Source: a virus. Taken from it: a DNA stretch of 64,000 nt. The position numbers and the translations under genes are program-made. The notes under the pieces were generated by a model. That model saw nothing but the letters and a program-made list of their open reading frames with translations, ran no database searches and was not told the DNA's origin. Positions 1 to 8,562 of this stretch are shown here, piece after piece. The stretch spans positions 1 through 64,000 of the IMG/VR virus record IMGVR_UViG_3300019776_000296. One strand, 5' to 3'. Within the stretch, counting starts at the first letter, position 1. Each line of letters begins with the position of its first letter.

Positions 1-200
1 ATGCCGGTTTCCCCCTAGCAGGGATTTTGGCCTGCACCTTTATCGAATTCGCAGGTGACAGCCATAAGCAGGCTTGAATTGTTGGGAGGTGAATTCAAGG
101 TTTATCGCTCAACCTTGAAATTGGCGAATTGGATGGTTGACGTTCGGCTTATTGACCGATTCCGGTGGGCGCGGAACGTCACCTTTTCCCGAATGAATCG
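1..200. other. Left edge, no gene recognised; one perfect hairpin
   Basis: I see no convincing coding region here. It lies downstream of the tmRNA-like RNA on the minus strand, so leftward transcripts would read through it. A perfect inverted repeat, arms TTCAAGGTT (94-102) and AACCTTGAA (111-119), encloses an 8-nt loop. No T-run follows it on either strand, so a terminator role is uncertain. Confidence 0.5.
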
Positions 201-283
201 TGGTGGAGCAGTAGGGAGTCGAACCCTAGTCCAATCCGTTCCAACTTGTGGGCTTGCGGATTGTCGAAACCATTCCCTGCCCC
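201..283 (-). ncRNA. tmRNA-like tRNA-like domain lacking a tag-peptide ORF
   Basis: Minus-strand RNA of 83 nt starting 9 nt after the stop of the esterase gene. The 5' end begins GGGGCAG and soon has GGTTTCGAC, the hallmark D-loop segment of tmRNA 5' ends. The 3' end has GGAC, then a T-arm with stem TAGGG/CCCTA and loop TTCGACT, then CTGCTCC and encoded ACCA. GGGGCAG pairs with CTGCTCC (7 bp, one G-U). The segment between GGTTTCGAC and GGAC forms a 7-bp helix CAATCCG/CGGATTG matching tmRNA helix P2. Its loop is only 18 nt, so the mRNA-like domain, tag codons and pseudoknots are absent. A normal tRNA is unlikely: there is no 5-bp/7-nt anticodon arm with T33. Resemblance is seen directly; function is unknown. 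Confidence 0.75.
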
Positions 284-292
284 TCTTGCGCC

Positions 293-880
293 CTATGGGA
301 TGAGGACGTAGGTGGTGTTGCCAGCGATCTTGAAGATGCTGGCTCTTACATCATATGGGTCACTGTTCCAGTAGTCGGTGTGTGTCCCGCCGAATAGTGC
401 CCGAATTCTGTTGGTGCCGTGTATTTCTGGGCTGTAGTCGGCCCAGTTGTCGTGCTTCCGGCTTACGTCCCTGACTGTGTACTGGGTGTTGTCGGGAGTT
501 TGCTTCTTCGTCCAGGGCTGTTGCCCGTATTTGCGTTCTGGGTTGCCAATTAGCAAGAAGGACAGTTCATTTGGTGATGGTGCGTCGGCGCGGTTGGCGT
601 ATCTGCGGAGCCATGTTCCGGCTACTTGGGCACCTTGGGAGTATCCGAATACGATTTTTGGCCCTGGTGTGGCTCGTATGAGCTTGTCGAGGTTGGTTGC
701 CCCGGTGTAGATCGACCCTTTGGTGTTGTCGCCTTCTGAAGGGTCAAGTGTTGCAGGGTATTTGACTTGTACTTGCTTGTTTCCTGGTTTTACTGCGTAG
801 CCTTTGCAGACTTTGCCCATGTAGTTGATGGCTTTGTCGATGCCCAGGTCAAGTGCGCTGATGGTGAGAATCGTTGTCAT
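293..880 (-). CDS. Cutinase/LysB-like serine esterase
   Basis: 195 residues of alpha/beta-hydrolase type. The nucleophile elbow GYSQGA sits near residue 98, followed by a helix as in cutinase and PE-PPE domains. A late HTDYW segment may carry the catalytic histidine. LysB-type esterases cleave the mycolic acid to arabinogalactan linkage of the mycobacterial-type outer membrane in the last lysis step. No signal peptide is evident. The ATG overlaps the stop of a membrane mini-gene (ATGA), which suggests translational coupling and a lysis role. It is unusual in lying far from the endolysin and on the other strand. The general fold call is firm, the substrate inferred. Confidence 0.8.
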   Translation of the reverse strand: MTTILTISALDLGIDKAINYMGKVCKGYAVKPGNKQVQVKYPATLDPSEGDNTKGSIYTGATNLDKLIRATPGPKIVFGYSQGAQVAGTWLRRYANRADAPSPNELSFLLIGNPERKYGQQPWTKKQTPDNTQYTVRDVSRKHDNWADYSPEIHGTNRIRALFGGTHTDYWNSDPYDVRASIFKIAGNTTYVLIP

Positions 881-981
881 GGCTTCTTTTTCAGCAGCAG
901 ATACCAGTAGTGGCCGAAATAGAGGAAGATGCTGGCACCGGCCCCGATTGCGGCTAGTAGTAGTACGAGGATGCCAATCAT
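877..981 (-). CDS. 34-residue membrane protein, possible holin
   Basis: A small ORF begins at the ATGA overlap with the upstream gene and ends in an ATGA overlap with the esterase gene. The first ~23 residues are a strongly hydrophobic segment rich in Leu, Ala, Gly and Ile. The tail is aromatic, then Lys-rich (KKKP). One transmembrane segment with a positive C-terminus just before a LysB-like gene fits a small holin or lysis accessory protein, but this is inference from context. Confidence 0.6.
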   Translation of the reverse strand: MIGILVLLLAAIGAGASIFLYFGHYWYLLLKKKP

Positions 982-1133
982 CTTGTGCTTTCTTGTTGTT
1001 GGTACATCTGTGGTGCTACGTCTGGGGCGCAGGCGGTGAAGGTGAACATGGTTCCGGCGAGGAATCCAAGGATGAAGAAGATGACGGCGTTTTCTTTGAC
1101 TCCTACGCCGACTCTCCAGAGCGGGTCATGCAT
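978..1133 (-). CDS. 51-residue single-pass membrane protein
   Basis: Starts at an ATG overlapping the end of the upstream gene by 8 nt and ends in ATGA with the next gene. It has a polar N-terminus, one hydrophobic segment (about residues 16-33, FFILGFLAG-type), and a Gln-rich polar C-terminus. The tight overlap chain supports real translation. Possibly a second lysis membrane protein; no family recognised. Confidence 0.6.
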   Translation of the reverse strand: MHDPLWRVGVGVKENAVIFFILGFLAGTMFTFTACAPDVAPQMYQQQESTR

Positions 1134-1254
1134 TGTTTCTCCCTAGGAGCATGTTGGTGAGCTTGTCGAGGAAGTCCATGCATGCTGGTTTGATGGTGAA
1201 TCCTGTTGGTAGGTCTGGGTATTCGCCTATGGGTTGGTCTTCTTCGTCGCTCAT
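1126..1254 (-). CDS. 42-residue acidic small protein
   Basis: The start was chosen at the ATG overlapping the upstream TGA, preceded by AGGACAG. A longer reading upstream would run through two neighbouring genes. The product is acidic at the N-terminus (SDEEDQ). Family unknown; support comes from the overlap chain. Confidence 0.55.
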   Translation of the reverse strand: MSDEEDQPIGEYPDLPTGFTIKPACMDFLDKLTNMLLGRNNA

Positions 1255-1346
1255 TTCTGTCCTCGTCGGCAGATGTCGCCCTTGTTGTGTGGGATGCCGC
1301 AGCGAAGGCAGTATTGCTTGTCTTGTTGTGGCTGTTCGGTTTTCAC
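1251..1346 (-). CDS. 31-residue zinc-ribbon mini-protein
   Basis: A GTG start overlaps the upstream stop (GTGA), and the stop overlaps the next ATG (ATGA). It contains CLRCG and a later C after an HNKGD stretch, a compact Cys/His cluster suggestive of metal binding. Function unknown. Confidence 0.5.
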   Translation of the reverse strand: MKTEQPQQDKQYCLRCGIPHNKGDICRRGQK

Positions 1347-1531
1347 AGGCCAAGTTCTTTGGTCATTTGCTTGAACCGCATGTCATAGACGGCTTGTTCT
1401 TTTTGTTCTGGTGTGGCGGGGCAGCAGTCATAGTGCGCGGTTGCTATGAGGTCTGCGTCTCTATCGACGTAGTCTTCGCTGTCGAGGATTCCGATCACGG
1501 TTCTGCATGCGGCACAGACGATGTGGATCAA
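1343..1531 (-). CDS. 62-residue Cys-containing protein, TTG start
   Basis: The same frame is open further upstream, but that would overlap the neighbouring gene by about 200 nt. The TTG at 1531 makes a TTGA overlap with the upstream stop and has AAGGAGACGAGG ahead of it at good spacing. It contains CAAC near the N-terminus and CC in the middle, a possible zinc-binding pattern. Role unknown. Confidence 0.55.
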   Translation of the reverse strand: MIHIVCAACRTVIGILDSEDYVDRDADLIATAHYDCCPATPEQKEQAVYDMRFKQMTKELGL

Positions 1532-1713
1532 TTCGTAGTCCTCGTCTCCTTGGTGTGGGATGGGCCGATCAGTGCGAATACGATGAAAGGCCATGCGTCG
1601 AAGGGATTCCCGCCCCACTTCTTGACCATGTCGGCAAAGATCGGCGTATTGGCGCACCATGAATCGTGCCGTGAAAAGTAAGCGTTGCAGCCACATTCGC
1701 GGGTATCGCTCAT
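1528..1713 (-). CDS. 61-residue Cys-rich protein
   Basis: The ATG overlaps the stop of the preceding gene (ATGA). The N-terminus has CGC and a later C (SWCANTP), followed by a WPFIVFALIG hydrophobic patch. Function unknown. Confidence 0.55.
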   Translation of the reverse strand: MSDTRECGCNAYFSRHDSWCANTPIFADMVKKWGGNPFDAWPFIVFALIGPSHTKETRTTN

Positions 1714-1943
1714 AGTTGGGCCTGTTCCCTGAAGTCTTGGGCATATTGCTTGCATTCTGCTTGGGTTTTGCCGACGAAGATGATGCGGAGTGGCTCTGTT
1801 GCCTTGTTGCGGAAGGCTAGTCGCCAGATTCCGCTTGCGTTTTGTTTTTTTTGGATGACGTAGCGGTGGCCTGGGTGTTCTTCGTCGTCTGAGTAGATGA
1901 CGCTGAAGCCGGGATTTTCGCTAGATGCGTTCTGCCACTTCAT
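1710..1943 (-). CDS. 77-residue hypothetical protein, first of the leftward operon
   Basis: The ATG is preceded by AGAAGG at 7-nt spacing. It is the promoter-proximal gene of the leftward cluster that ends with the esterase, and it diverges from the rightward late genes. The sequence is soluble with mixed charge (VIQKKQNASGIW region). I do not recognise the family. Confidence 0.65.
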   Translation of the reverse strand: MKWQNASSENPGFSVIYSDDEEHPGHRYVIQKKQNASGIWRLAFRNKATEPLRIIFVGKTQAECKQYAQDFREQAQL

Positions 1944-2043
1944 TTTTGGGCCTTCTGAGCCTTTCTATGCCGCTATCTACCTCTATTATGTACCAAAGTG
2001 TTGCTGTCAGAAGAGTTTTGGAGGGAAAAGTGCCAAATTTCGC

Positions 2044-2052
2044 TGATACAAT
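2044..2052 (+). promoter_or_regulatory. Putative extended -10 promoter for late genes
   Basis: TGATACAAT lies 20 nt before the first rightward start codon, in the AT-rich gap between divergent genes. TG plus TACAAT is an extended -10 pattern, and no clear -35 is visible. The leftward gene may use a TACATAAT element in the same gap (about 1988-1995). Confidence 0.4.
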
Positions 2053-2071
2053 GGATTTAGAGGAGTCTCGC

Positions 2072-2335
2072 ATGATGGCAACGGCAAAATATGAAGTGCC
2101 CGTTGACTTTTGGGGCAAGAAGCTGACCTTAAACGATGTCAAGGATATGTTGCGCCGTGACGTTGAGGAGTTGTCGGCTGCCCACGAGCTTCTGGAACAG
2201 GACGCTGCGAAGCGGCGAGAACTGGGTTCCCACATGAAGAATCGGCGTTTGTTGAATCTGGTGTCGATGTGGGAGACGGCCCATGATGTGCATTGGGCTT
2301 GGTACGGAGAGATGAAGGACGATGCGGCCACCTAA
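2072..2335 (+). CDS. Hypothetical protein upstream of terminase
   Basis: 87 residues. The start was chosen at the ATG after AGAGGAGTCTCGC; earlier in-frame ATGs lack a ribosome binding site and lie in the promoter. The product is helical and charged (residues ~25-60 rich in Glu, Arg, Leu). It overlaps the next gene by 14 nt, as in packaging operons. It could be a packaging accessory or HNH-less leader protein; function unknown. Confidence 0.7.
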   Translation: MMATAKYEVPVDFWGKKLTLNDVKDMLRRDVEELSAAHELLEQDAAKRRELGSHMKNRRLLNLVSMWETAHDVHWAWYGEMKDDAAT

Positions 2336-2699
2336 CGGGCTTGATCACCGGGGGAGGGAGCTTTGGGATGCCGTGACTGCGGTGTCTGAGCTTGATCCTG
2401 CGGGACTTTTGCTGCTTGGTGAAGCGTGCCGCACGGCTGACATCATTGAACGTCTCTCAGCGGCTCTCAGGGCCGGGTCGAATGAGTGGGTTCGGTTGGC
2501 TGAAGAGGCTGAGGAGACGGCTGAAGGGGCTGCAACGATCCATATCGTTGTGAATCCTCTTCTGGGCGAGGTGCGTCAGCAGCGTATTGCGTTGCGTACC
2601 ATGCTTTTTCATTTGAAACTCGGCAAGGTCGAGGAAGCTACTGGCGAAGACTCTCCCATTGCGAAGTTGATGGCAGCGTTCAGCCTGGATGACAACTGA
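2322..2699 (+). CDS. terS: Terminase small subunit
   Basis: 125 residues, mostly helical, just upstream of the large subunit. The start RPPNGLDHRGRELWDAV, followed by an ACRTADIIERL segment and a C-terminal oligomerisation-type helix, matches the P27/actinophage small terminase pattern. This protein would bind the packaging site and present DNA to the motor. Assignment rests on sequence pattern and position. Confidence 0.75.
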   Translation: MRPPNGLDHRGRELWDAVTAVSELDPAGLLLLGEACRTADIIERLSAALRAGSNEWVRLAEEAEETAEGAATIHIVVNPLLGEVRQQRIALRTMLFHLKLGKVEEATGEDSPIAKLMAAFSLDDN

Positions 2700-2713
2700 A
2701 GGACGGCTAGCCA

Positions 2714-4273
2714 GTGGGCACCAAGCCGGTGACCCGTAAGCAGTTCAAGCTTTCGCCAGATGACCTGAATAAGGTTGAGACACAACGTATTGGCGATCAG
2801 CAACCTACGAATTGCTGGGTTCCAGATTACCACCATACGGTGGGCGACAAGTGCATACAGTTTTTGTCTGCTGTTGGCATCAATCTTGATGTGTGGCAAC
2901 AGTTTTGCCTCAAAGAGTCTATGGGCCTTAAGGCCAATGGCCGGTGGAGTTCGAAGGAAGTGACCCTCCTGACTCCCCGCCAAAATGGTAAGACTCTGAT
3001 TACTGAGGCTAGGGAGATTGTCGGCTTATTCCTGTTGGGGGAGAAGCTGATTATTCATTCGGCGCAGTTGTTTCCAACGGCGCACGAGTCTTACTTGCGT
3101 ATGTGCCGCCTGATTGAGAACTGTCCTGATCTGGACAAGATGGTGCATAAGAAACGTAGTGGTAACAACAATGTTGGGATCGAACTCAAGAACGGTAGCC
3201 GTCTCCTCTACATGGCTCGTGGCCGCGATCCTGGGCGTGGCTTCTCTGGAGATTTGGTTGTTCTTGACGAGGCGTATTCCCTTGCGCCAGAGATGATTGG
3301 CGCGTTGATACCTGCGTTGTCTGCTAGACCGAATCCTCAAATCTGGTATGCGTCTTCGACCGGCCACGAGGACAGTGACGTTCTGCTGAAGGCACGGGAT
3401 AGAGGTTTGTCGCATGAACCGGGTATTGCGCTATTTGAGTTTTGCGCTGATCCTGGCTGCTCTCTTGATGATCGCAGTCAGTGGTACAAAGCGAATCCGG
3501 CGTTGGGCATCAGGCTTGAGGAAGAGTTCATTGAACTTGAGCGAAGGTCTATGTCGGACAAGGAATTTGCTCGCGAGCGTCTTGGATTGTGGGCTGACAC
3601 GCAAGTCCACTCCCCAATCGACGCAGACACTTGGCGAAACCTTTGCCGTTGCGGAGGAGAGGCTCACCCAGAGTGCAGGAAGCTTGGGCCAGCTTCCCAG
3701 ATTGCTTCGCGATACGTTGCTGCTATCGACGCGGCACCTGACAGGTCTTGGGCCACAATCGCTTTGGCGGGATACACAGAGGACGGTCACAAGCAGTTGG
3801 AGATCGTACAAGACGGCCCTGGACTGTCTTGGTGTGTCGATACCATCGAAAAGCTCTATTCCGCAGTGGATTCGCCGCCACCTTTAGGTGTGTGTGTTCA
3901 GTCCGGTGCCCGTGCTGGGGCATTGATTCCTGAGCTTGAGGCTCTTGGTGCGAAGATAATTCCTTTTGGCACAAGGGAAATCATGGGTTCTACTGGGTTT
4001 TTCTATGACTCATGCCATGATGAGTCTGTTGTGCATTTGGGGGATATGTCTCTGGCACAAGGGCTTTCGGGTGCTAGGCAGTACATGATCGGCGGCAAGG
4101 TTGGTGACGGCGAGTACAACGGGTGGGGTTGGTCGAGGGTTGATCCTACGGTCAATATCACTGGCGTTTGTGCTGTGACATATGCGCTTTGGGGTCTGAA
4201 CATGATGAGAACAGAAGCGTTGCAAGATCGTAAATCCTACGAAGGCAAGCCAAGAGGTGGCCGCATATGGTGA
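2714..4273 (+). CDS. terL: Terminase large subunit
   Basis: 519 residues, GTG start. The ATPase domain has a Walker A-like TPRQNGKT (about 87-94) and Walker B LVVLDEAY (about 181-188). The C-terminal half carries acidic nuclease-type motifs, including an AAIDAAPDRSW segment near residue 340. It powers DNA translocation into the prohead and cuts the concatemer. The 3' end overlaps the portal gene by 7 nt. Confidence 0.95.
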   Translation: MGTKPVTRKQFKLSPDDLNKVETQRIGDQQPTNCWVPDYHHTVGDKCIQFLSAVGINLDVWQQFCLKESMGLKANGRWSSKEVTLLTPRQNGKTLITEAREIVGLFLLGEKLIIHSAQLFPTAHESYLRMCRLIENCPDLDKMVHKKRSGNNNVGIELKNGSRLLYMARGRDPGRGFSGDLVVLDEAYSLAPEMIGALIPALSARPNPQIWYASSTGHEDSDVLLKARDRGLSHEPGIALFEFCADPGCSLDDRSQWYKANPALGIRLEEEFIELERRSMSDKEFARERLGLWADTQVHSPIDADTWRNLCRCGGEAHPECRKLGPASQIASRYVAAIDAAPDRSWATIALAGYTEDGHKQLEIVQDGPGLSWCVDTIEKLYSAVDSPPPLGVCVQSGARAGALIPELEALGAKIIPFGTREIMGSTGFFYDSCHDESVVHLGDMSLAQGLSGARQYMIGGKVGDGEYNGWGWSRVDPTVNITGVCAVTYALWGLNMMRTEALQDRKSYEGKPRGGRIW

Positions 4274-5760
4274 ATTACTACTCCGACGATATCTACATCG
4301 ATGCTCCAGGTGAGCCGGTGTCTTTCCCGCCTGATGGTGGGAATGCTCGTTCGTTGATCAAGTATCTGAACAACGATCTGTTCCCGGCGTTTGACCATGA
4401 GCGGCAACGGATTCGGCGGTTGGAGTCATGGGGTAACGGTAGGCAGCCTGAGGTGCGCCCGTTGAAGCGGAACACTGAGCGTGCGATCTTGCAGCGTCTT
4501 GCGCGTTCTCCGTGGATTCCGTTGATGGTCAGCACTTTTGCCCAGCAGATGGTTGTGGATGGTTACCGGCGCGAGGGTGACCTGGAGAACCAAGAGGCTT
4601 GGAAGACTTGGGAATTCAACGATATGAAGTCCCAGCAGTTGTCCCTGAACAGGGCGACGATGGTGACTGGGTATTCGTATCTGCGAGTCACGGATGGTGT
4701 TGGGCCTGAGGGTGAGTCGATGGCTGTGATGCGCGGTGTGTCACCGGCTCGTTGTTTCGCGTTGTATACCGATCCGTATGGCGACGAGTACCCAGAGTAT
4801 GTGCTGGAGAAGAGGTTTGACGGCACATACCGTTGGTGGTTCAACGGTGAGGGCTACCATGTGCTGTCTTTCGACGGGTCGAAGTTCAAGATGCTGGAGT
4901 CGAAGGATCACACTTACGGTGTGAATCCCTTTGTGCGGTATGTGAATCAGATCGATCTTGAGGGCCGCACCTATGGTGAGGTGGAGCCGATTATCGATCT
5001 CGCTGCCCGTATCGATAAGACGGCGTTTGACCGGCTTCTTGTGCAGCACTTCAATTCGTTCAAGGTTCGCTGGGCTACTGGCCTGGAGCAGCCGGATACG
5101 GAGGAGGAGGTGCAGCAGGACAAGATTCGAATTGCCAACGAGGACATCCTGATTGCCTCTGATGTGCAGGCTAAGTTCGGCACTCTTGATGAGACGAGCA
5201 TGAGCGGTTTCATTGAGGCTTACAAGAATGACCTGGAGACGTTCACTGCCGTTACGCAGTTGCCGCCCAACCTGATTAGTCAGGTTGTGAACGTGGCAGC
5301 GGATGCCTTGGACGGGGCACGCAGGCAGACGTACCAGAAGCTGTTTGAGAAGCAGACGATCTTTGGTGCGCGTCATGCCCAGGCTTTGCGGCTGGCCGCA
5401 CACATCGAAGGCCGACAAGACGATGCAAATGACTTCTCAGCCCGAATCCATTGGCAGGACGTGGAAGTCAGGTCTTTGGGGCAGTTCGCGGATGCCTGGG
5501 GCAAGATCGTGTCGCAGCTTGGCGTTCCCAAGTGGGCTACTTGGAATAAGATTCCTGGTATCGATCAGTCTGAGGTCAAGGAATGGAAAGAGCATTGGGA
5601 CGACAGCGATCCTCTCAGCTTGTATTTGAGGGACTTGAATGTGAAACCCGCTGCTGCCCAATCGGACTCTCCTGCTGGGTCTGCAATGGATGGCCGGGGT
5701 GGATCAACGTCAACGGCGAATCAGCCTCGCCTCAATAACAAGACTGGTATGTCGAATTGA
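4267..5760 (+). CDS. Portal protein
   Basis: 497 residues of the SPP1 gp6-like portal type by length, position and sequence texture. There is a conserved N-terminal segment before a DPYGDEYPEYV region and a helical C-terminal region with Leu/Arg-rich stem residues. It forms the dodecameric ring at the capsid vertex through which DNA passes. ATG at 4267 overlaps the terminase stop; the stop overlaps the next TTG (TTGA). Confidence 0.92.
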   Translation: MVNYYSDDIYIDAPGEPVSFPPDGGNARSLIKYLNNDLFPAFDHERQRIRRLESWGNGRQPEVRPLKRNTERAILQRLARSPWIPLMVSTFAQQMVVDGYRREGDLENQEAWKTWEFNDMKSQQLSLNRATMVTGYSYLRVTDGVGPEGESMAVMRGVSPARCFALYTDPYGDEYPEYVLEKRFDGTYRWWFNGEGYHVLSFDGSKFKMLESKDHTYGVNPFVRYVNQIDLEGRTYGEVEPIIDLAARIDKTAFDRLLVQHFNSFKVRWATGLEQPDTEEEVQQDKIRIANEDILIASDVQAKFGTLDETSMSGFIEAYKNDLETFTAVTQLPPNLISQVVNVAADALDGARRQTYQKLFEKQTIFGARHAQALRLAAHIEGRQDDANDFSARIHWQDVEVRSLGQFADAWGKIVSQLGVPKWATWNKIPGIDQSEVKEWKEHWDDSDPLSLYLRDLNVKPAAAQSDSPAGSAMDGRGGSTSTANQPRLNNKTGMSN

Positions 5761-6836
5761 CATCTCCCGTAACGGATTTGAAGCCACTCACGGCTGTGTC
5801 GTGGTGGCTCGCTCAGCGGCATGCTCAGGATCAGGAGTTGGTCGCTAACAACCTGATTCAGTCGCTGTATCCGCTGTGGGACATCATGCGGTATGACAAT
5901 CTTGATGCTTCGACGTTAAAGTATGTGAAGGCTGCTCTTCCTGAGGTTGAGCGTTCTTTTCTTCAGTCGCAACGTCTTTCGGCTGTGTTCAATGCAAATG
6001 TTCGTTTTGCTGAGTTGCCGGTTGATGATCCTTTGGTGATCGACTTTCCTGAGGTACAGCGTCCCAGTGGAGTGAGGGCTGCTTCGTTCCGCATGCCGGT
6101 GGTCAATGCCCGTGGTGTTGAGCAGGCCAGGGTTGCTTTAGATCAGTTTGACAAAGCTGATGTTGCGAAAACCATTACAATAGAAGCTAATTACATGACT
6201 AAGCGTGCCATGCCTGGGCCTGAGGACGAGGTGATGCGTAACGCTTCAGTTCGGGTTGCCGGTGCGTCGGTGCGCGAAGCCATGAATGGTGCGCGTGGCG
6301 TTACGAACAATGTTGTGAAGCGAGACAAGAAGATTAAAGGCTTTGCTCGCGTCACTGATGGTGACCCGTGCCCTCTGTGTGCGCTATTAGCTGCTCGCGG
6401 AGCGGTTTTCGGGAAAGGATCGTTCATTGGTAGCGACAAGAGGTGGGAGCCGCACCCTGACGTGGCGCGGGATGTTCCAGAAGGCTGGTCGAACATTGCG
6501 AAGGTGCATGACAACTGTAGATGTATGTTGCGCCCGGTGTACGCATACGAGGGGAGCCGTGATGCTGCTTCTCAGTACTGGCATAAGCTCTGGAGTGACA
6601 AGGTCTACAAAAAGGTAGACTCGCGGCTTAGTAGCCGCGCTAAGAAGCGAGCCGAAATCTCTTTGTGGCGTGAGGTTTTCAACGAATCAAAGGCTTTCGA
6701 TCAGAATCAGTTTGACATGGCGATCTTGCGTCGTGAGTTGCGTGATCGTGAGCTTGGTTTGCTTGATTCAGGGTTAGCTCCTGTTGCGCCGCAAGTACGT
6801 TGGGCCGCTGACATGCAAAACCAGCTTGTTGCATAG
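5757..6836 (+). CDS. MuF-like head morphogenesis protein
   Basis: 359 residues starting at a TTG that overlaps the portal stop. The C-terminal half has CPLCALLAARG, a GKGSF segment and HDNCRC, the Cys/His signature of Mu gpF-like proteins next to portals. These minor capsid proteins act in head assembly and may be injected. No toxin domain is visible beyond the core. Confidence 0.85.
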   Translation: MTSPVTDLKPLTAVSWWLAQRHAQDQELVANNLIQSLYPLWDIMRYDNLDASTLKYVKAALPEVERSFLQSQRLSAVFNANVRFAELPVDDPLVIDFPEVQRPSGVRAASFRMPVVNARGVEQARVALDQFDKADVAKTITIEANYMTKRAMPGPEDEVMRNASVRVAGASVREAMNGARGVTNNVVKRDKKIKGFARVTDGDPCPLCALLAARGAVFGKGSFIGSDKRWEPHPDVARDVPEGWSNIAKVHDNCRCMLRPVYAYEGSRDAASQYWHKLWSDKVYKKVDSRLSSRAKKRAEISLWREVFNESKAFDQNQFDMAILRRELRDRELGLLDSGLAPVAPQVRWAADMQNQLVA

Positions 6837-6901
6837 GTTTACGCGCACAGTGTGCGGAAGGCGAAACGTGCGGCCTTGAACAGTACGGAGAGTGAGTAAC
6901 G

Positions 6902-7582
6902 ATGTCCGACGAGGTTACCGGGTCTGAAGGTGTTGTGCCTGAAGGGGATTCGGTTGGAGATTCTGGCGACGATTTCGCCCCTCCTCCTTCCGGTTCTGAC
7001 TGGTGGAAGTTCGATACAAGGGATCGTGCAGAAGAGTGGGCCAACAACATGGTCACCAAAAGGCTTGCGCGAGAACGGAAGAAGTACGATCCAATTGTTG
7101 AAGAGCATGGTAAACTTAAGTCAGAAGTCGAAGAACTTCGCCCACTTAGGGCAGCTACGCAGACCGACTCTGAGCGTTGGGAAGCCAAGATTCAAGAGGT
7201 AACTCAAGAGCTTGAGCAGCTTCGCAGTTTCCGGTCTGCTCGCGAGCGTGATGACCTTGTCCGTGAACTTGCGGAAGACAAGGGACTCCCCACACGGTTT
7301 GTTAACCGTATCAAGGGAACTGACGCAGAAGAGATCGCTGCGGATATCGATGATCTACTCAACGTCCTGAGTCTTGAGGACGGGAAGGCCACCAGGAAGA
7401 AGCCTGGTTCTCGTAAGCCGAAAGAAGCTGACGAGGATGAAAGCTCTTCTGCCCGTGGGTATGGCGGCGGGGGTGGCAGCGACGATGACGAGGAGATCAC
7501 GGGTGATGCAGTCTTGAAGAGACTGCAAGAGCGTGGTTTCAATCGCAACGGACGTAACCCTTTCTCTCTGCGCGGCATGTGA
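6902..7582 (+). CDS. Capsid scaffolding protein
   Basis: 226 residues. The N-terminus is acidic. A long coiled coil spans about residues 60-115 (HGKLKSEVEELRPL onward). The C-terminus is Gly/Asp/Ser-rich, then basic. This composition between MuF and the major capsid gene is typical of scaffolds that bind the capsid protein through a basic tail. It begins after a 65-nt gap with GGAGAGTGAGTAACG before the ATG. Confidence 0.85.
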   Translation: MSDEVTGSEGVVPEGDSVGDSGDDFAPPPSGSDWWKFDTRDRAEEWANNMVTKRLARERKKYDPIVEEHGKLKSEVEELRPLRAATQTDSERWEAKIQEVTQELEQLRSFRSARERDDLVRELAEDKGLPTRFVNRIKGTDAEEIAADIDDLLNVLSLEDGKATRKKPGSRKPKEADEDESSSARGYGGGGGSDDDEEITGDAVLKRLQERGFNRNGRNPFSLRGM

Positions 7583-7618
7583 TTTCGCGCTCCAAGATAA
7601 CTAAGGAACACATCCAAA

Positions 7619-8551
7619 ATGGCAAATGCTTTCATCAAGCCCAACGCCATCGTTGATACCGTTCTTGGCATGCTGCAAGGTGAGATGGTTCTCACTTCGC
7701 TCGTGTGGAAAGACGGCATGGGCGATTTCGCTGGGAAATACAACGATACGATCACGGTTCGCATTCCCGTGCCGACTGACGCGAACTCTCGCGTTCTGCG
7801 TGGCACTGGTTCGCAGCGGAACCTGACCGTCAGCGATCTGACCGAAACGTCGGTGGATGTCAAGCTGACTGACGACGTGTACAACCTCGTCGTGCTGACC
7901 GACGAAGAGAAGACCCTCGACATCTATGACTTTGCGGGGCAGGTGCTTTCGCGTCAGGTCGATGCTGTCTCTCGCAAGCTGGAGCAGGGTCTGGCCGACA
8001 CCATCACTGGTGCCGACTACACCACTACTCATACCGCTGCTACCGACACCATCTACGATGCGATCATCCACGCTCGCCGCCAACTCAACGATGCATTCGT
8101 TCCTCGTCAGGGACGAGTTCTGGTGGTGGGCAGCGGAATCGAAGAGGCTCTGCTTCTGGATGACCGCTTCCTCCGGTTCGACTCGACGGGTGACGCTGGC
8201 AACTCTGCTCTGCGTGAGGCTCGTGTGGGCCGGATCGCGGGTCAGGACATCGTGGTGTCGGACTACATCCCGGCTGGCGAGGCGTACCTCTTCCATCCGA
8301 CCGCGTTCGTCATGGTGTCGCGTCCTCCGTCAGCACCCATGTCCGGTGCGGATCGCGTTGCGGCGGTTGGTTCTTCGAACGGTGTCGCCCTGCGTTGGCT
8401 GGGTGATTACGATCCGTCCGTGACCAGCGACCGCAGCCTGGTGGATACCTTCGTTGGCTACAAGGCCATCAAAGACCCGTCGCCGGAAGCTCCGAACGAT
8501 CCTGAGGCCAATGTCCTCGTTCGCGCCGCGAAGATCGCTCTAGACGACTAA
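7619..8551 (+). CDS. Major capsid protein, HK97-like
   Basis: 310 residues, ATG after AAGGAACACATCC. The start ANAFIKPNAIVDTVLGMLQ, the central VTDDVYNLVVLTDEE region and later FVMVSRPP and GVALRWLGDYD segments match the actinophage major capsid family near 300 residues. No separate protease gene lies upstream. Third positions are markedly GC-richer than in its neighbours, as in highly expressed genes. Confidence 0.92.
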   Translation: MANAFIKPNAIVDTVLGMLQGEMVLTSLVWKDGMGDFAGKYNDTITVRIPVPTDANSRVLRGTGSQRNLTVSDLTETSVDVKLTDDVYNLVVLTDEEKTLDIYDFAGQVLSRQVDAVSRKLEQGLADTITGADYTTTHTAATDTIYDAIIHARRQLNDAFVPRQGRVLVVGSGIEEALLLDDRFLRFDSTGDAGNSALREARVGRIAGQDIVVSDYIPAGEAYLFHPTAFVMVSRPPSAPMSGADRVAAVGSSNGVALRWLGDYDPSVTSDRSLVDTFVGYKAIKDPSPEAPNDPEANVLVRAAKIALDD

Positions 8552-8562
8552 GGGGTTTCGAG

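Noticed and set aside
4741-5418. Long antisense ORF inside the portal gene
   Set aside because: Shadow of a strong portal frame; no start signal and no recognisable content. Other long antisense frames (7204, 14860, 44564) were dropped for the same reason.
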